Notes: generated from the letters alone by a model not told the origin. Positions 1-12,290 are shown, counted from the first letter of the stretch. The stretch is DNA of 64,000 bases from Cenococcum geophilum 1.58 (GCA_001692895.1 KV748223.1:1054001-1118000), one strand, 5' to 3'. Numbers and translations are program-made.

Positions 1-76
1 AGAGAACAACCTGGATTAATTAGAGCCTTTAATTGGGCTAACCTCTCCCCTAAATTAAATCAGATACTGACATAGG

Positions 77-121
77 CAGGTAGGTAAATAGGTAGGTAGG
101 TAGATAGGTAGGTAAGTAGGA
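77..121. repeat. (AGGT)n microsatellite, imperfect
   Basis: Imperfect tetranucleotide run of aggt/agat units. It occupies the same place in the first 337-bp unit that the (AGGC)n tract occupies in the second, so the two probably derive from one ancestral tract. Confidence 0.75.
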
Positions 122-468
122 GAGGACTATCGTTAGAACCAGACGATAATTGTTTAAACAACCAGCCAGCAAACACCACGATTGATTTGATTAATCAATT
201 GAATTAAACTAGAGCCTTAATATCAGCCTATTACCAAATTAAATTGAATTAAGGCCTCTTAGGGAGGCACCCTAGATAACTACCGTTTAAATATATAGCC
301 AATAAACGCCTATAGAGAACGATTTAAATTAATATAATTAATCGCAATCGAATTAAGCAGAGCCTTCGATCGGGCTAACCTCTCCCCCGAATTACAGATA
401 CAGACAGGTAGGATAGATAGGTGGGCACGACAGGCATAGGCAGGCATAGATAGGTAGGATAGGCAGAT

Positions 469-503
<35 letters not shown>

Positions 504-504
504 C
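469..504. repeat. (AGGC)n microsatellite, about nine units
   Basis: Nine near-perfect AGGC units. Read on the minus strand it gives a repetitive Pro-Ala-Cys-Leu frame that should not be taken for a gene. Confidence 0.85.
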
Positions 505-640
505 ACTAGGCCTAGTTAGGAAATCAGCACACGGCCAGTAGATTATCGGGAACACCGCCGATTGACGATTTAGAGCCTCCGCGAGAGGCTCCTTAGTTAA
601 TCGCCCGACGCCTAAGTAGAGCTCTATAACAGACACAGGC

Positions 641-770
641 GGTAAACAAAAGAGATTAATTTGGATTATTTAGATTATATATAATTAAATTAATTTTATA
701 TTTTTTAACTAGCTGCAAATACTGGAGTGTTAATATACCTTATTTTTAAATCTAGAATTTTTATTGTTGT
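641..770. other. AT-rich spacer, nothing recognised
   Basis: Low-complexity A+T-rich DNA between the tandem pair and the minisatellite. I see no gene, repeat terminus or RNA structure. Confidence 0.5.
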
Positions 771-856
771 CCTGATGGTCCTAATGGCCCTGATGGTCCT
801 GATGGTCCTGGAGGTCCTGGAGGTCCTGGAGGTCCTGGTGGTCCTGGTGGTCCGGG
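771..856 (+). repeat. 9-bp GC-rich minisatellite, collagen-like if translated
   Basis: About nine and a half copies of a 9-bp unit of the form cctgatggt, grading to cctggaggt and cctggtggt. In one plus-strand frame it reads as Gly-Pro-X triplets (PDGPNGPDGPDGPGG...) followed by GDLLTGS and a stop near 879. The frame is closed just upstream, so this is either an exon remnant of a collagen-like protein or a plain minisatellite. It lacks the TpA excess of the surrounding elements. Confidence 0.6.
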
Positions 857-964
857 CGACCTCCTGACAGGTTCCTAACAGGATGCCGAGTGTAAGTGTC
901 TTCTGGAGCTCCTAACAGCCCTAACAGGAGCTGTTAGGAGCTGTCAGTACTGTTAGGAGGCATA
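857..964. other. Unmutated unique DNA with an 11-bp inverted repeat
   Basis: Normal CpA/TpG content. The arms gctcctaacag (908-918) and ctgttaggagc (931-941) can pair as an 11-bp stem, and ctgttaggag recurs again near 950. The last five bases, aacat (965-969), are the left target duplication of the copia element that follows. No gene recognised. Confidence 0.5.
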
Positions 965-969
965 AACAT

Positions 970-1215
970 TGTTGGCCACGAAGGTAGCCTTACTATAGAG
1001 GTGCGACGGGTGCTGTTCGACGTCTGTATCAGACAGTGTTAGTCTAGTTTCAACCTGTATCATCACTCTCTAGGGACCCCTATAGGGGGTCAATTCTCTT
1101 ATATATATTAGGGCTCTTAGAGCCACCTTTGAATAAAATAGATCATTTGTACAATTCTGTGTCTCTACCTATTAGCTAGCTAATGTCATTTATCTTAATA
1201 CCTGCCTGGCTGAAA
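970..1215 (+). repeat. Left LTR of copia C1
   Basis: Starts tgttggccacgaagg and ends ctgcctggctgaaa. Same length, 246 bp, as the right copy. Confidence 0.9.
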
Positions 1216-4200
1216 GTTATAAGCCCGGTAACCTTCTGAGCACTAGGGAAATCTCAGTGGCCAGACGACTACCACTAAGCCTCTTTGAGCATAGTTCGTC
1301 ACGAAATATTGTGTGCTTTACGCGTAAGCGCGTCTCTTTACGCAACCTTAAAACAAAAGCTAATATAGCAACCAAGGACTCTATAAACCCTCTTTTGCTA
1401 ACCTAGAAAGACTGGCCTATATAGTTTTAATTTATCCGCTAAGAGGCAAGTTTTGCAAAGATCTGGGACTATGTCGACCTAGATAAGACGGAGAACGAAA
1501 TTAAAGAAAACAATGAGCCAGCCATACCTTCGATAGCAGCAGCTCCTACAGCACCTGCACCAGCACCTGCAGATCCTGCAGCACCAGCAGCGGATCCTGC
1601 AGCTCCTGCAGCACTAGCAGCGGCTCCTACAGCTCCAGCAGCAACTCCATCATCTACTGGAACAGCTACACCTGGGTTATTAAGTCAAGGACAACAAACT
1701 TAGCAATCTCTAGAGATATAGAGAATGCTCTTCGAGCTCTATAAGCTCTAACGACAGGACTACCTAAAGCGGGAAGAGAAGCTCTATACGTTTGCAGCAC
1801 TCTTGCATGCTACCATAGGCACCAACTTCTTAGGGTATTTTAAGAACCTTACCACACTACATTTGATTCTAAGATAGCTGAAGAAGGTAGCAAGGCTATC
1901 TTAAGCTACGTTGCAGCAAATGGTATTAGACGATCTTAAGAAATGGAAATAAGGGCCTAAACGCCAGACTCTAGAATTATGGCTTTAGCTTTATATTACT
2001 ATTATACAGAACGGCAAAGAGCTAGAGGAAGGGTTAATAGAGGTAACAGAAAGCAGCGTTATACAAGCCTTTGTCCAGGACTATAAGGAGATCTATCTAG
2101 CTCTATATTATGCCTTTATTTAAAAGGTAGCGAAGAGGTTAGAGAAGCTCGAAATAGCGACCATAATTAAGGAATTTAACCTCCTCTATAAGCATCCGAA
2201 TACGGGACGTAACGCCCATGCTACACTCTTAGGGCAGCCAGCTGCAGATCCTACGACGTCTACCACCCTAATACCTTCTCAATCACCTAAGGCAAAGTGC
2301 TTTGCTTATGGTTTACCCTATAAGTTAAAGAATTGCAAGCAACTGTTTTAGTCTCTTTAAGGTCCGAACTTTATACCAAATAATAAATATCTACGGAGGT
2401 ATTAGGAATGGCTTAAGGTCCCAACAAACAAGCAGTATTACGATAGGAGGCTTAAGCAGATTAAGAGGGAAGGCCCTAGGTCAAGGACGTCTCTATCAGC
2501 TTCGTCTACTAGCGAAAAGATCGAGGATCTGGACCGACCTCGAGCTACAGCGGCGGCTGTAACAACATCCTACTCATCGTTATTATTGCAGGAACATCCG
2601 GATCTGTCGTTAATTAATGCCTAGGGGTATAACACTATGGCAGACACCCACTTCTGCAATAATATCAGATACTTTTGTGACCTTAAGCCTTGTATATCTA
2701 AAGCAACAGCTAGAGATTCAGGAGCAGAAATCTATAGATACGGTAATATCAACTTGGCAATTAAGGTGGGGAAATAACGCCTAACTCGGTATCTGATATT
2801 AAGGAATATAGCGTACGCTCCCTATTTTCATACCAATTTAATATCCGCAGTAAAGCTCCGCAGGGTTAGAGTAATTATTAACCAATTTACAGACTATTTA
2901 CGCTATAAGGATAACGGAACCCTATTTACTAACCTTACGGAACACGGAGGTCTTTACCTCATTAATGCTATTGCTACCTTACTACCTACTTCTACCGCCT
3001 ACGCTGTATCCACTAGATTTTTTAAGACCTTAGCATATAATAAAGTATAGCATTAACGCTTACTACACTATAATATAGAGTTAGTAGATTATCTGCTAAC
3101 TACGGTAAATAGGGTTAAAGTAGTTAAGACAAACAGAGGAAGAACTCCGTATGGTGTACCACTTTATAAACTATATATTCTTAGAAAAATAACCTAGCAG
3201 ACATCTTGTAGAATATTAGTAAAAGGAACCTACCCTTTTAAATATATATACTTTAATGTTATTATAGAAAAAGATAGGTTTAATAGAGACACGTATATAG
3301 CTTACTTTTAGTATAACTATATAAAGTACTATTATGCTTTTCCTATTAAGAACCACAAGCAAGAGACACTGCTCCTACTCTTTAAATCAATAATAGCATT
3401 TACGAAGAAATTTAATGCTTAAGGTGTCCGCATTTGGTATATAGATAAGGAGTAAGGTATAGGCGCTAGGGTAAAGAATCTTATCTAACTTAATGGAGGT
3501 ATTATTAAGCAATTAATACTAGATACCCTAGCTCTAAATAAACCTATAGAGAGGTTAAAAAGGGCCATTTCTAAATAAGTAAGGACTACTGTTATTAAAG
3601 TAAAGTTACCCGTGGATCTATGGCCCAAGTTTATGCTTCTAGCAGTATTCCTACTTAATTAAACTCCTATTAAGTCCGTCGACTAAAAGACCCTATTTAA
3701 GATGCTGTATAAATGGAAGCTATAGCTAGCAGGGCTTTATATAGCCAGATCTTTAACCTACGTGCTTATTAAACACAGTATTCCTAGGAAGGCAAAGTTT
3801 AAGCCATAAGCCTAAATAGGTTATCTTATTAGTATGGAAGCGTTAAATATCTATAGGATATAGATACCAACTACTAACCGCATTATCTGATCTCGTAATG
3901 TATGAATTAATAAGTTAAAGAGATATTAATCTCCCGAAACACCAGAATACCTTATTATCTTATAGGCTTAAAAGGATTGTTTTCAGCAAACCTAGGACCT
4001 ACTAGATAATCTTTAAGATGGTAGCAAGGACTAGATAGAGAACTTTAATAAAGAACTGGATATAGGACTGCCGTATTTAGTAAATATTAACGTTACTCCT
4101 ACGTTAAAAAGCATTTAGATCTTAACAGAAGAACTCCGTTAGCTACCTACCCTAAAGCTAACTCTAGAACCGTCTAAACTATTAGCATCTTTAGCGCCTT

Positions 4201-6191
4201 AGCAATTACCATTTATTACGGCATCTACGCCACAGACACCATCTACTACTTAGTTATCTTCTGAAGTTACTAAACCACTGTTTGTAGATCCTATACCTTA
4301 TTCCAAACCTTAGACAACAGCAGGCTTATTATTAGGGGGTAAGAGACGTTTTAGCCGTAAAAAGCGGTCTACGGCAAAGAAGAAAGATATACTAAATTAG
4401 AATTTATAATAACGAGCCTTTGCGGTTCAAATTAATAACGGTAATAATTTTATTAATCTAGATACAACACTATTGGCTTACGCTTTCTATACTGCTGCTA
4501 TAAAGACATACGGACATCGAGACGACTTTCTACCGCTACTAAAGTTATAGAAAGAGATGCTTAATTATAAGTACGCTATAGAGTTTAAAGTAGCTGCTTA
4601 TACCGAGATAAAGGCCTTAACTGGAAAGCAGACCTAGGACGAGGTACGGCTAATTAAAAAGGTTTATCAACTTCCTACTATATAGGTCTTTACGTACAAG
4701 GAAGATATAGACGGCTTTATTACGAGATTTAAAGCTCGTCTAGTTATCTACGGAGACCTTTAAGCAGTTTTATAAGAGGATGTTAAAGCTATAACGGCAG
4801 CCTATTAAACCTTTCGTCTACTTTGCGCTCTTATCGCTGGCTTTAACCTAGACGTTATACAGATTAACGCCGTAAACGCCTTCGTTAATACCTTAGTTAA
4901 CGATAAGGTCTACCTTATTCCCCCTAAGGGTATAAACCTACCGCCTAGATTCTCTCTCCGTCTAAGAAAGGCAATATATAGACTACGGAAATCTCCTAAA
5001 TTGTGGTTCTTAGAAATGTCTGCTGCTCTGCAAAGCATGGGTTTAATAGCTATACCAGACGAGCTATGTCTCTACGTACACCCTACTAAACCTATCTTTG
5101 TGTTTTTCTACGTCGATGATATCCTAATTATAGGATACCTAAGCTGTTATTAGCAGATATAGGACATCCTATAGTAGCTATAAGATCGATTCGAGATACG
5201 CCAAATACCTTAATTTACGTCATTTCTAAATACTCGTGTCGTGCGAGATCGACAAAAGGGAAAGCTCTAGCTTTGTCTAAATCAGTATCTTAAGAAGCTA
5301 GTCTTAATATACCATCTAGAATATCTAAAGCTATTAGCTACACCACTATTAGGCTAGGAATTAACACCGTATAAGGGAGAAGCTACGCTAAATTAGATAA
5401 AAGGATATTAACGCTGTATAGGTTCTGCAATATATCCGGCATCTACTATACGACCTAACGTCGCCTTTTCTGTTAGCAAGCTAGCTAAGTTCCTACAAAA
5501 TCCGTCGCTAGCTTATCTTGTGGAGATTAATAGATTGCTTACCTATCTCTATAATACCAGATACCTCGCACTTAAGTTCTCTGCTATTACGCCGTATAAG
5601 ATAAACTAGGTTCTAAAAGCTGCTTCTAATGCCAGCTTTGCTAATAATGCTCTAATATAACGGAGCTTATAGGGTTTCTTAATAAGCCTATTTAATGGGC
5701 CTATAGTATGGCAGGTAACTAGACAAAAGGTAGTTACTAAGTCCACTACGGAGGCAGAACTCCTAGCTCTCTCGCGCGTTAGTGGAGAGGTTAAGCATAT
5801 AGTTCGGATCTTTAAAGCCATCAGATTTAATCTAGAACAAGACGTTATTATTAATTATAACAATCAGCAGTCAGTACGGATCGTGACAAAAGAGACCCCT
5901 ACGGTATCTACAAAACTCCGACACGTAGATATCCATTAGTTCTGGCTTCGCCAAGAGGTCCAAAACGAAAGCTTCGTCGTACAATGGGTACCAACGAGCG
6001 AGATGGCTGCAGACGGACTAACTAAAGCTCTCGCAAAGCAAAATCATCAAAAATTCGTCGAAGTCTTGGGGCTCCGCGATATCAGACATCTGGTCAATTG
6101 ACGCTCGGCAAAGCTCACCACCAGCTCTTCTATCCCGACTGCCTAATCCGGTAATCCAGCTCTGACGCTCTACTTCAGATCTGAGGGGGTG

Positions 6192-6437
6192 TATTGGCCA
6201 CGAAGGTAGCCTTACTACAGAGGTGCGACGGGTGCTATTCGACGTCCGTATCAGACGGTGTCAGTCTAGTTTCAACCTGTATCATCACTCTCTAGGGACC
6301 CCTGTAGGGGGTCAATTCTCTTATGTATATTAGGGCTCTTAGAGCCACCTTTGAATAAAATAGATCACTCGTACAATTCTGTGTCTCTACCTATCAGCTA
6401 GCTAATGTCATTTGTCTTGATACCTGCCTGGCTGAAA
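6192..6437 (+). repeat. Right LTR of copia C1
   Basis: Starts tattggccacgaagg and ends ctgcctggctgaaa, then the aacat target duplication. About fourteen differences from the left LTR were counted, all transitions. Confidence 0.9.
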
Positions 6438-6442
6438 AACAT

Positions 6443-6640
6443 TTTGCTGATGAGATGTTTAGGAGAACTAAGTGGATCAGGAGAAGATTGCAGAGATGTA
6501 CAGCTGGTACACGAAGCGCCTACATGAGTGTATTAGGGCTGACGGGCAGATGACTCGATATTGAATTGATTTGGCTGTATTATGGTATTGTGATCGTGAA
6601 GTATGATTTTGGTGGGTGCGCACGTGCCCCAAACCGACAC
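6443..6640 (+). other. Unmutated patch, possible end of an interrupted reading frame
   Basis: Normal base composition. From 6472 a frame reads VDQEKIAEMYSWYTKRLHEC and continues to a stop at 6562-6564; a stop at 6469-6471 precedes it, so it would need a splice or be chance. It could be the 3' end of a host gene cut by copia C1, whose other part would lie left of 965. I recognise no family. Confidence 0.3.
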
Positions 6641-6999
6641 TTATTTCGGCTACGTAGAGGTTGTTATAGAGGTTATTGTGGAGGTTGTTACGGAGATTGC
6701 TGGTAGAACGGAGCTTAATCTTAATTGTGGTAGCGGCGATCCGTAAAGAAGGTAGTATACACTTTTTAACTAGGGTGTTCCTTCTCCCGTGCAGTAATTA
6801 AGGGCTGCAACTTATTAATTAACTGAGACAAGTCTTCTCCAGGATTTGAGACGGCAATTCTATAGGTAGGAACTCCCTAGCAAGCTACAAATAACTTATT
6901 GTTTATATAGATCTTTATAATTATGGCCACCTCCTTACTGTATCTAGGTCCTTGCCTAAGTCCTTACTCTATACTAGTTATAGCCAGTTTAGGTGGTAT

Positions 7000-7110
7000 A
7001 TGTATATATAGCTGCTGCGGTTACTGCGGCTGCTACGGATATTCTTACTACGGAGGTTGCTGCGGATATTGCTGCGGATATTACTGCGGAGATTCTTATA
7101 GAGGCTGTTG
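7000..7110 (-). repeat. Gln/Pro-coding low-complexity tract
   Basis: Imperfect repeats of ctgcggatattactgcgg type; the minus strand reads as runs of CAR and CCN codons. A plus-strand Cys/Gly/Tyr frame at 6923-7114 is only the antisense of this tract. A similar tract lies at 47341-47565. Confidence 0.5.
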
Positions 7111-8194
7111 CTAATAGGTAGGCTACTAAAAGTTATACTGTTGCTAAGTAGGAGGAGGACCAAGTAGGGTAGCAGGGGCAGCAATTGGGGTAGCTAGCGG
7201 TGTAGCGATTGGGATAACTGGTAATATAGCAGTTAGAATAGCTAGTGGAATTAGCGGAGGTTCTTATAGAGGTTGTTGCGGAGCTTAAGGCACGGGTTGA
7301 GATACGGCAGCCTGAGGAACTTAAGGTGTTTAATAGCCTAAGGTTGTCTATAGTGTTGCTTATGGCTATCCGTTATTGGGATTCCCTTAAGAGTTAGACT
7401 TCTTTATAGCGCGTATTTGGTGCTTAATCTCAATCTCTTATAGAGTCCATTCGTGCTCTTCTTCTACATTAAGGACTTGCTTTTAAATATTGTCTCTAAT
7501 AGCACCCCCATCTATAGGGACAAATACTCCTTTTTCCCAAAGGAAGTCTTGAAAATCCTAAACAATATTAATATTGCTAAGTGCCTAGGTGTTAGCGGTC
7601 CATCCTATAAAATCCTCCCTAAAATATTCCCACAGCTGTAGATCGGCGTAGTATCTACTTTAGTAAAATATAATACGGTGTAGGAGAAAGCCGTTAACTT
7701 GTTTTGCGGTATAAGTTATTATATTAATAGTAAATTCGTCCCAATCTTCATTAATAAGTTTCGCGTATAAAGCTACCCCTAGTAGTAAGGAGTCTTCCTA
7801 GTCGTTTAAGGTAGGCGTAACTATGTTTTTGGGGGGAAGTATTATTAGGGTAGGGATTGTCGTTTAGTACGCGTTCGTTGTTTAGTACGCGTTTATAACG
7901 TGTATTTGCGATTATAGGGCTTAGAACTAGTTCTGGCCTTAAATCGCGAAGACTCGTAAAGCGTGTTATTCTGCGTAATGGACGTAAGAATCTATAATCT
8001 AGGAAAGGCTTAGGACCAGTTCTGGCCTTTAGATCCTTAGATTTGTGGAAGAGTTCTATTTAAGGTTTAGGACCAGTTCTAACCTTAAAAGACAGCTCCC
8101 TTTAGTACAAGTAGCACTGGTACAGTAGCTCGTCTCTTCTTAGTAGAATACCTAGCTGTTCTATAGTATAACAGTAAAGTTAAGCACTAATTAG

Positions 8195-8360
8195 TGTTGG
8201 TTACACAAGGTGGTACCACGTAGCTACGGGTCGTAGATAGTATGATAATTGTTCTTCTATTCTTTTAAATAAGGGAGGGCGAGGAGCTTAAGGCTCCTCA
8301 CCACGCTACTGCCGCGGCCTTACGTGACGGCAACTTACTATACGTGGTATACTCCTAACA
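8195..8360 (-). repeat. LTR of copia-like relic C3
   Basis: Read on the minus strand it runs from tgttaggagtatacc to gtaaccaaca, with TG...CA ends. It contains a GC-rich hairpin with gaggagc/gctcctc arms. Only one copy is seen in the window. Confidence 0.55.
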
Positions 8361-8651
8361 CATAGAGTATTAAGTAAGATTATATTGGATAGGGATTTAA
8401 GATTTATAGCAGTATTTTAGAAGGTATTCTTAGCGGAACAAGGAGTTAGAGCAGCAACTTCTACTATATATTATCCGCAGACAGATAGATAAACAGAAAG
8501 ATTAAATTAGACGCTAGAATAGTATCTAAGATATTATATTAATTACACACAGAATAATTAGGTATTGTTATTACTAATTATATAGTTTATATATAATATA
8601 ATACCATAAAAAGGAATAGGTATATTACTATTTAAGGCAAATTATAGATAT

Positions 8652-8888
8652 TATTACGGCACTAGCAGAAAATGGCAGAACTTAGCAGATCTTCGCACTA
8701 GCAAGTTGCCACAGATTGCCGTATATTGCGGTTACGTAACGCGAAGATCTTATATAACATCGAGCGGCGCTACTCTTCTTTTCCTTTCCTTTCCCTAGCT
8801 TTAGATTCTCGTTTATAGACAATCCAATTATATAGGCTTACGCGTCCCTCTTACCGTGCTTATGCCTTAATTAACTAAGTCGCTAATA
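8652..8888 (+). repeat. Solo LTR of the G3 Gypsy family
   Basis: 237 bp from tattacggcac to gtcgctaata, flanked by a perfect 5-bp duplication gatat (8647-8651 and 8889-8893). The uninterrupted G1 sequence at 61731 reads tagatataagc, confirming the insertion point. It matches the G3 LTR at 31654-31906 in reverse orientation. Solo LTRs arise by recombination between the two LTRs of a full element. Confidence 0.85.
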
Positions 8889-10191
8889 GATATAAGCTAA
8901 GAATATTATTGTTACTATAATAAGCAAAGAAAACAAGTAGTATAGCTAAAAAAAGAATAAAGACACTAATAAATCTTTATATAGACCTTATAGAATTAGC
9001 GAAAAAGGTATAAGAAAGAATAAAAAAGCACTATAACGCCAAGAGATCTAAGGGACTAGATCTTAAGGAGGGGGACAAAGTATAGCTACTATATAAAAAT
9101 TTCAAGAGTCGACAACTAAGTAAAAAGTTGGACTATATTAGACTAGGACCTTTCGAAATTATATAGAGGATTTTACTAGTTATATTTAAGTTAAACCTAC
9201 TAGCTAAAATAAAGATCTACCCTATATAGTATATTACAATGCTAGAGCCAGCATATAGGAATATTAAGCCACTAATCTATAAGGTAGACACGTATAGAGG
9301 ACGAGAAAAAGACAAATAGTAAGTTTTAAAAATCATTAGTTATAAGGACATTAACAATAAAATATAGTATAAGGTTAAGTAAATAGGCTATAATAAGACT
9401 ACCTAGGAACCACTATAGAATTTAAAGAACGCTATAGGAAAGGTATAGGAGTATTAAAAGAAATTAGGTTAGGTAATATTAATAAAGAAGGATTACTAAA
9501 GAATAAATCACCTAAGGGGGACCTAAGAGGAGCAGCTACCACGCTACTTGGAATTATTTCCTCCCCTACTAAAAGAGAATCCGTTCTTTTATTACTAAGT
9601 TCCTATAAACCTTATTTTATAAGTTTTCACTTCTTAAAACGGACCTTTTTACGAACCTTTTTAAGACGAAGTAGTTAAGCGGACGCCACAATATAAGCAT
9701 TTAGGGCTTTTTACTCCGTATTATAAGAGCGTTTAAGTTTAGCAAGAGCCTGCGCTAGGTTACTATTAAACTTCGTAGCCGTAGATTAAACATAAGACCC
9801 TATAACAAATTACTTAAGAAACTTAAAGGTTATTAAGAGTAATAGGACGTGTATACTTAGCGTTAGAAGTAAAACGAACGTTACAAAAGGACTAAACGTT
9901 CGCCTTAGTACACTTTAAATAGGAAGAGGGTTATTAAGATAAAGGGCTTGCTAGCGCAACATAAGCCAACCCTTTTTTCGCACAACGAGAACACGGAGAC
10001 GGTATTATTTTACTAAGCGATAGAATTACAGCAACAGTGCGGGCATAATATTGCGCGTATAAAGAAGAAGAGGCTTTAGGCATAATAAGCAACAATATTA
10101 ACTAAATTAATTAGACGGATATTATACCTCTAGTAAATAACTTAGAGATACTAAAAATCTTTAAGAATAAAGATAAAGAGAAGGGAAATGG

Positions 10192-10610
10192 TGTTATGGA
10201 CACTTTAAGTATAATATTATAACTACTAGGAGAGGAGTTGGAAAAAGCTAGTTAGTTAATATAGGCATAGTCTAGAATGGAAATAGTTAAGCTATATAAC
10301 GAGGAATAGTAACTAAGGTTATATAATATACTCTATATTAAACAAAAGAAACGTAAGAAACTTACGTATCTTATATACTATACGTATATTACATATAAGG
10401 AGGATTTCTTAAGAGTATAGTTATATATTTAAGGAACCGCAGTCCCTACCTAGATAGTTCTTTCCTTATAGTAAATCTTAGAATATAATTAAAGTTAATC
10501 TGTTAGGCAACCACTCCACTAGTTATTATTACATTATTAACTTCTTGTTTACCTATATACCCGGCCCATTAATAAGTCTACCGTAGTTCCTACTATAAGG
10601 CTTCGTTACA
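10192..10610 (+). repeat. 3' LTR of Gypsy G1-a
   Basis: Starts tgttatggacac and ends ttcgttaca. Matches the LTRs at 12291-12714, 19819-20242, 49299-49723 and 63039-63463; differences look like RIP transitions. Confidence 0.88.
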
Positions 10611-12290
10611 GTGCCTACTAATTAATTATAGCCGTTTTCTCTAGGTTGGCTTTAATTCCGTTTATATTAATAATAAAGCTTAGGTACTTTATACGCTTAA
10701 TACTAAACTTTAACTTCTTAATATTAACCTAAAGGCTAGCCTCGCGGAGCCATTATAGGACTTTATAGATATACTCCTTATATTCTAGCTTATTCTTAAA
10801 ATAGATTATAATATCGTCTAAATAGGCCGTATAGAAGTTATTAAGGTAGTTAAAGAGTATATTATTTATATACCGCTAGTACGTAGCTAGTCCGTTAGTT
10901 AGTCTAAAAGGAAGTACCTTATATTTATACGTTCCGTAATAGGTCTAAAATATAATAAAATCCTTAGACCTAGGGTCTATTCTAATTTAATAAAAGGCCT
11001 AGCGGATATTAAGCTTTATAAAGACCTTAGCTCTACTTATTTAGGCTAAAGTTTTATTAAGTAGGGATAGCGGATAGCGGTCCTTACGGGTTCTATTATT
11101 TAGCTTATAGTAGTTAATATAGAAGTAAAGTTCTCTATTTAGCTTTTTAATAAAGAGAATAGGTAAAGTAAAAGGGGCTTAGCTAGGCTTAATAAAGCCC
11201 TTATTTAGGTTATTAATAAGATACTACTTTATAGCCTATAATTCGGTAATAAACCGCTTATAAAGGGGGCTAAAGCTAAGGGTATTTTTCTTACCCTGCT
11301 TAATCTTAATCTTATAGTTATAGGGTTAATAAGGTAGAAGTATATTAGACGCTACTTTAAAGAATACGTCCTTAAATTTCTAGTGTTAATAGGGTAGCTT
11401 TTATTCCACTAGTTCCTTATCTATAAGTTTACTTTTTAGTCTACTAAGCTTACCTTCCTTTTTTTTAATTATTTAATTAATTTTATATAAGCTAGTTGTA
11501 AAGGTAATAGTATTAGACTAAACTAAGTTCTAGTAGAATCCTACGGTACTAATATAGCAGATATTAACTAGTAGGAGGTCCGCTAGTTTCTTTATAAATA
11601 TCTATTAGGTCATATTTTACGATATAGGGTCTATAGTCTTCCTTAGCTTATATTCTATTTTCTATAAGTTATCTTTCCTATCTATTAGTTTAGTATAGCG
11701 TCTAATATTTCTAGCTTTCCTTTATAGCTATATAGGGCCTAAATCCTCTATAGTTAACTTAGCTAAATTACTACTAGCTTTCTAGGTCTCTAGTATAGGT
11801 AGCGTAGTATAGCTAGTCTAGGGGCAGTATAGTATACGGATCCGTTATAGGTTAAGCTATATATCTTTCTTAAAGGCCTAGTCCTTATATATAGCATCTG
11901 CCTAGTAAATAGTATTAATTTAGGGCTGCATAAGGTTTTCTATTATAATGCTAATTTCTTTTATAAAAAAAGGGGTTAGGGGTAAGGTTTTGGGCTAAAT
12001 AAGCCCCTTACTCTATATATTAAGCTATAAGCCTAAATAGGCTAGCCATTTTCTTTTTAAGATTATATTATAACTTCCTAGGTCCGTAATAAGGAAGGGA
12101 ATATTATACTACCTTTATCTATTAATACGGAGGTAAATCCACAAGATAGTTATAATAGGTGGCCCTATCCGCCCGTTATACCTATAATAAAAATTAGTTT
12201 AGGCAGTTCTTTAATAGGTATATTTAAAAAGTTAGCTAGCTTTACAGTATACTAGGTATTTATTAAGGTAAAAGTATTTACTCTAGAGTT
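10611..12290 (-). mobile_element. Gypsy G3, pol segment (protease end, RT, RNase H start)
   Basis: Minus-strand reading gives a Gypsy reverse transcriptase with a recognisable YLDDIIIYSKN block near 10790-10830 and a protease tail near 12150-12290. It continues at 20243 after the G1-b insertion: both junctions carry gagtt. At 10611 it is cut off by the G1-a LTR, so its 3' part and 3' LTR are missing. Many breaks; old, and the host of several later insertions. Confidence 0.85.

Larger units (their letters stand above)
1..640. repeat. Diverged tandem pair, period about 337 bp
   Basis: The block starting gagcctttaattgggctaac near 23 recurs as gagccttcgatcgggctaac near 360. Each unit then carries ccccTaaatta/ccccCgaatta, a tetranucleotide tract, and a small hairpin near its end (gcctc/gaggc at 254-268 in the first, gagcct/aggctc at 573-591 in the second). 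The matching order of parts supports a duplication followed by divergence. No coding potential is convincing; a minus-strand open frame at 310-636 is the translated tetranucleotide repeat. The element class is unknown. Confidence 0.6.
970..6437 (+). mobile_element. Ty1/copia LTR retrotransposon C1, both ends present, broken
   Basis: Bounded by two 246-bp LTRs and a 5-bp target duplication, aacat (965-969 and 6438-6442). Gag lies toward the left end, integrase and reverse transcriptase follow, and RNase H is next to the right LTR; this pol order is that of copia. The motif FYVDDILIIG near 5107-5140 is typical of copia reverse transcriptase. The coding region is fossil, with many RIP-type breaks (well over a dozen). 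The LTRs and the last 300 bp of coding sequence keep more CpA/TpG than the middle. The LTRs are roughly 94% identical by eye and differ only by transitions, which fits an insertion of moderate age mutated by RIP. Confidence 0.9.
6650..8360 (-). mobile_element. Copia-like relic C3: one LTR plus gag region
   Basis: On the minus strand an LTR (8195-8360) is followed by a gag-like region with Gln/Pro-rich low complexity at about 7000-7110. The string around 6690-6750 resembles the gag of copia C2 near 57540-57610, both with a cggag...gtagaac stretch followed by cg(g/a)tccgtaaag. No pol region or second LTR is visible, so this is a fragment. It abuts a Gypsy fragment at 8361. Heavily broken, old. 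Confidence 0.55.
8361..10610 (+). mobile_element. Gypsy G1-a fragment: integrase end plus 3' LTR
   Basis: From 8362 the sequence matches the 3' third of the G1 Gypsy copy at 49299-63463 (compare the start with 61450-61500), ending with the G1 LTR at 10192-10610. The 5' two thirds are absent and the left edge meets the C3 LTR directly, which suggests deletion by recombination between elements. A solo LTR of family G3 sits inside it (8652-8888). Old and broken throughout. Confidence 0.85.

Noticed and set aside
310-636. 108-residue minus-strand frame
   Set aside because: Mostly the translation of the AGGC tract (PACLPACLPACLP); no family resemblance.
6923-7114. Cys/Tyr/Gly-rich 63-residue plus-strand frame
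   Set aside because: Antisense of a Gln/Pro-coding tract in a copia gag region.
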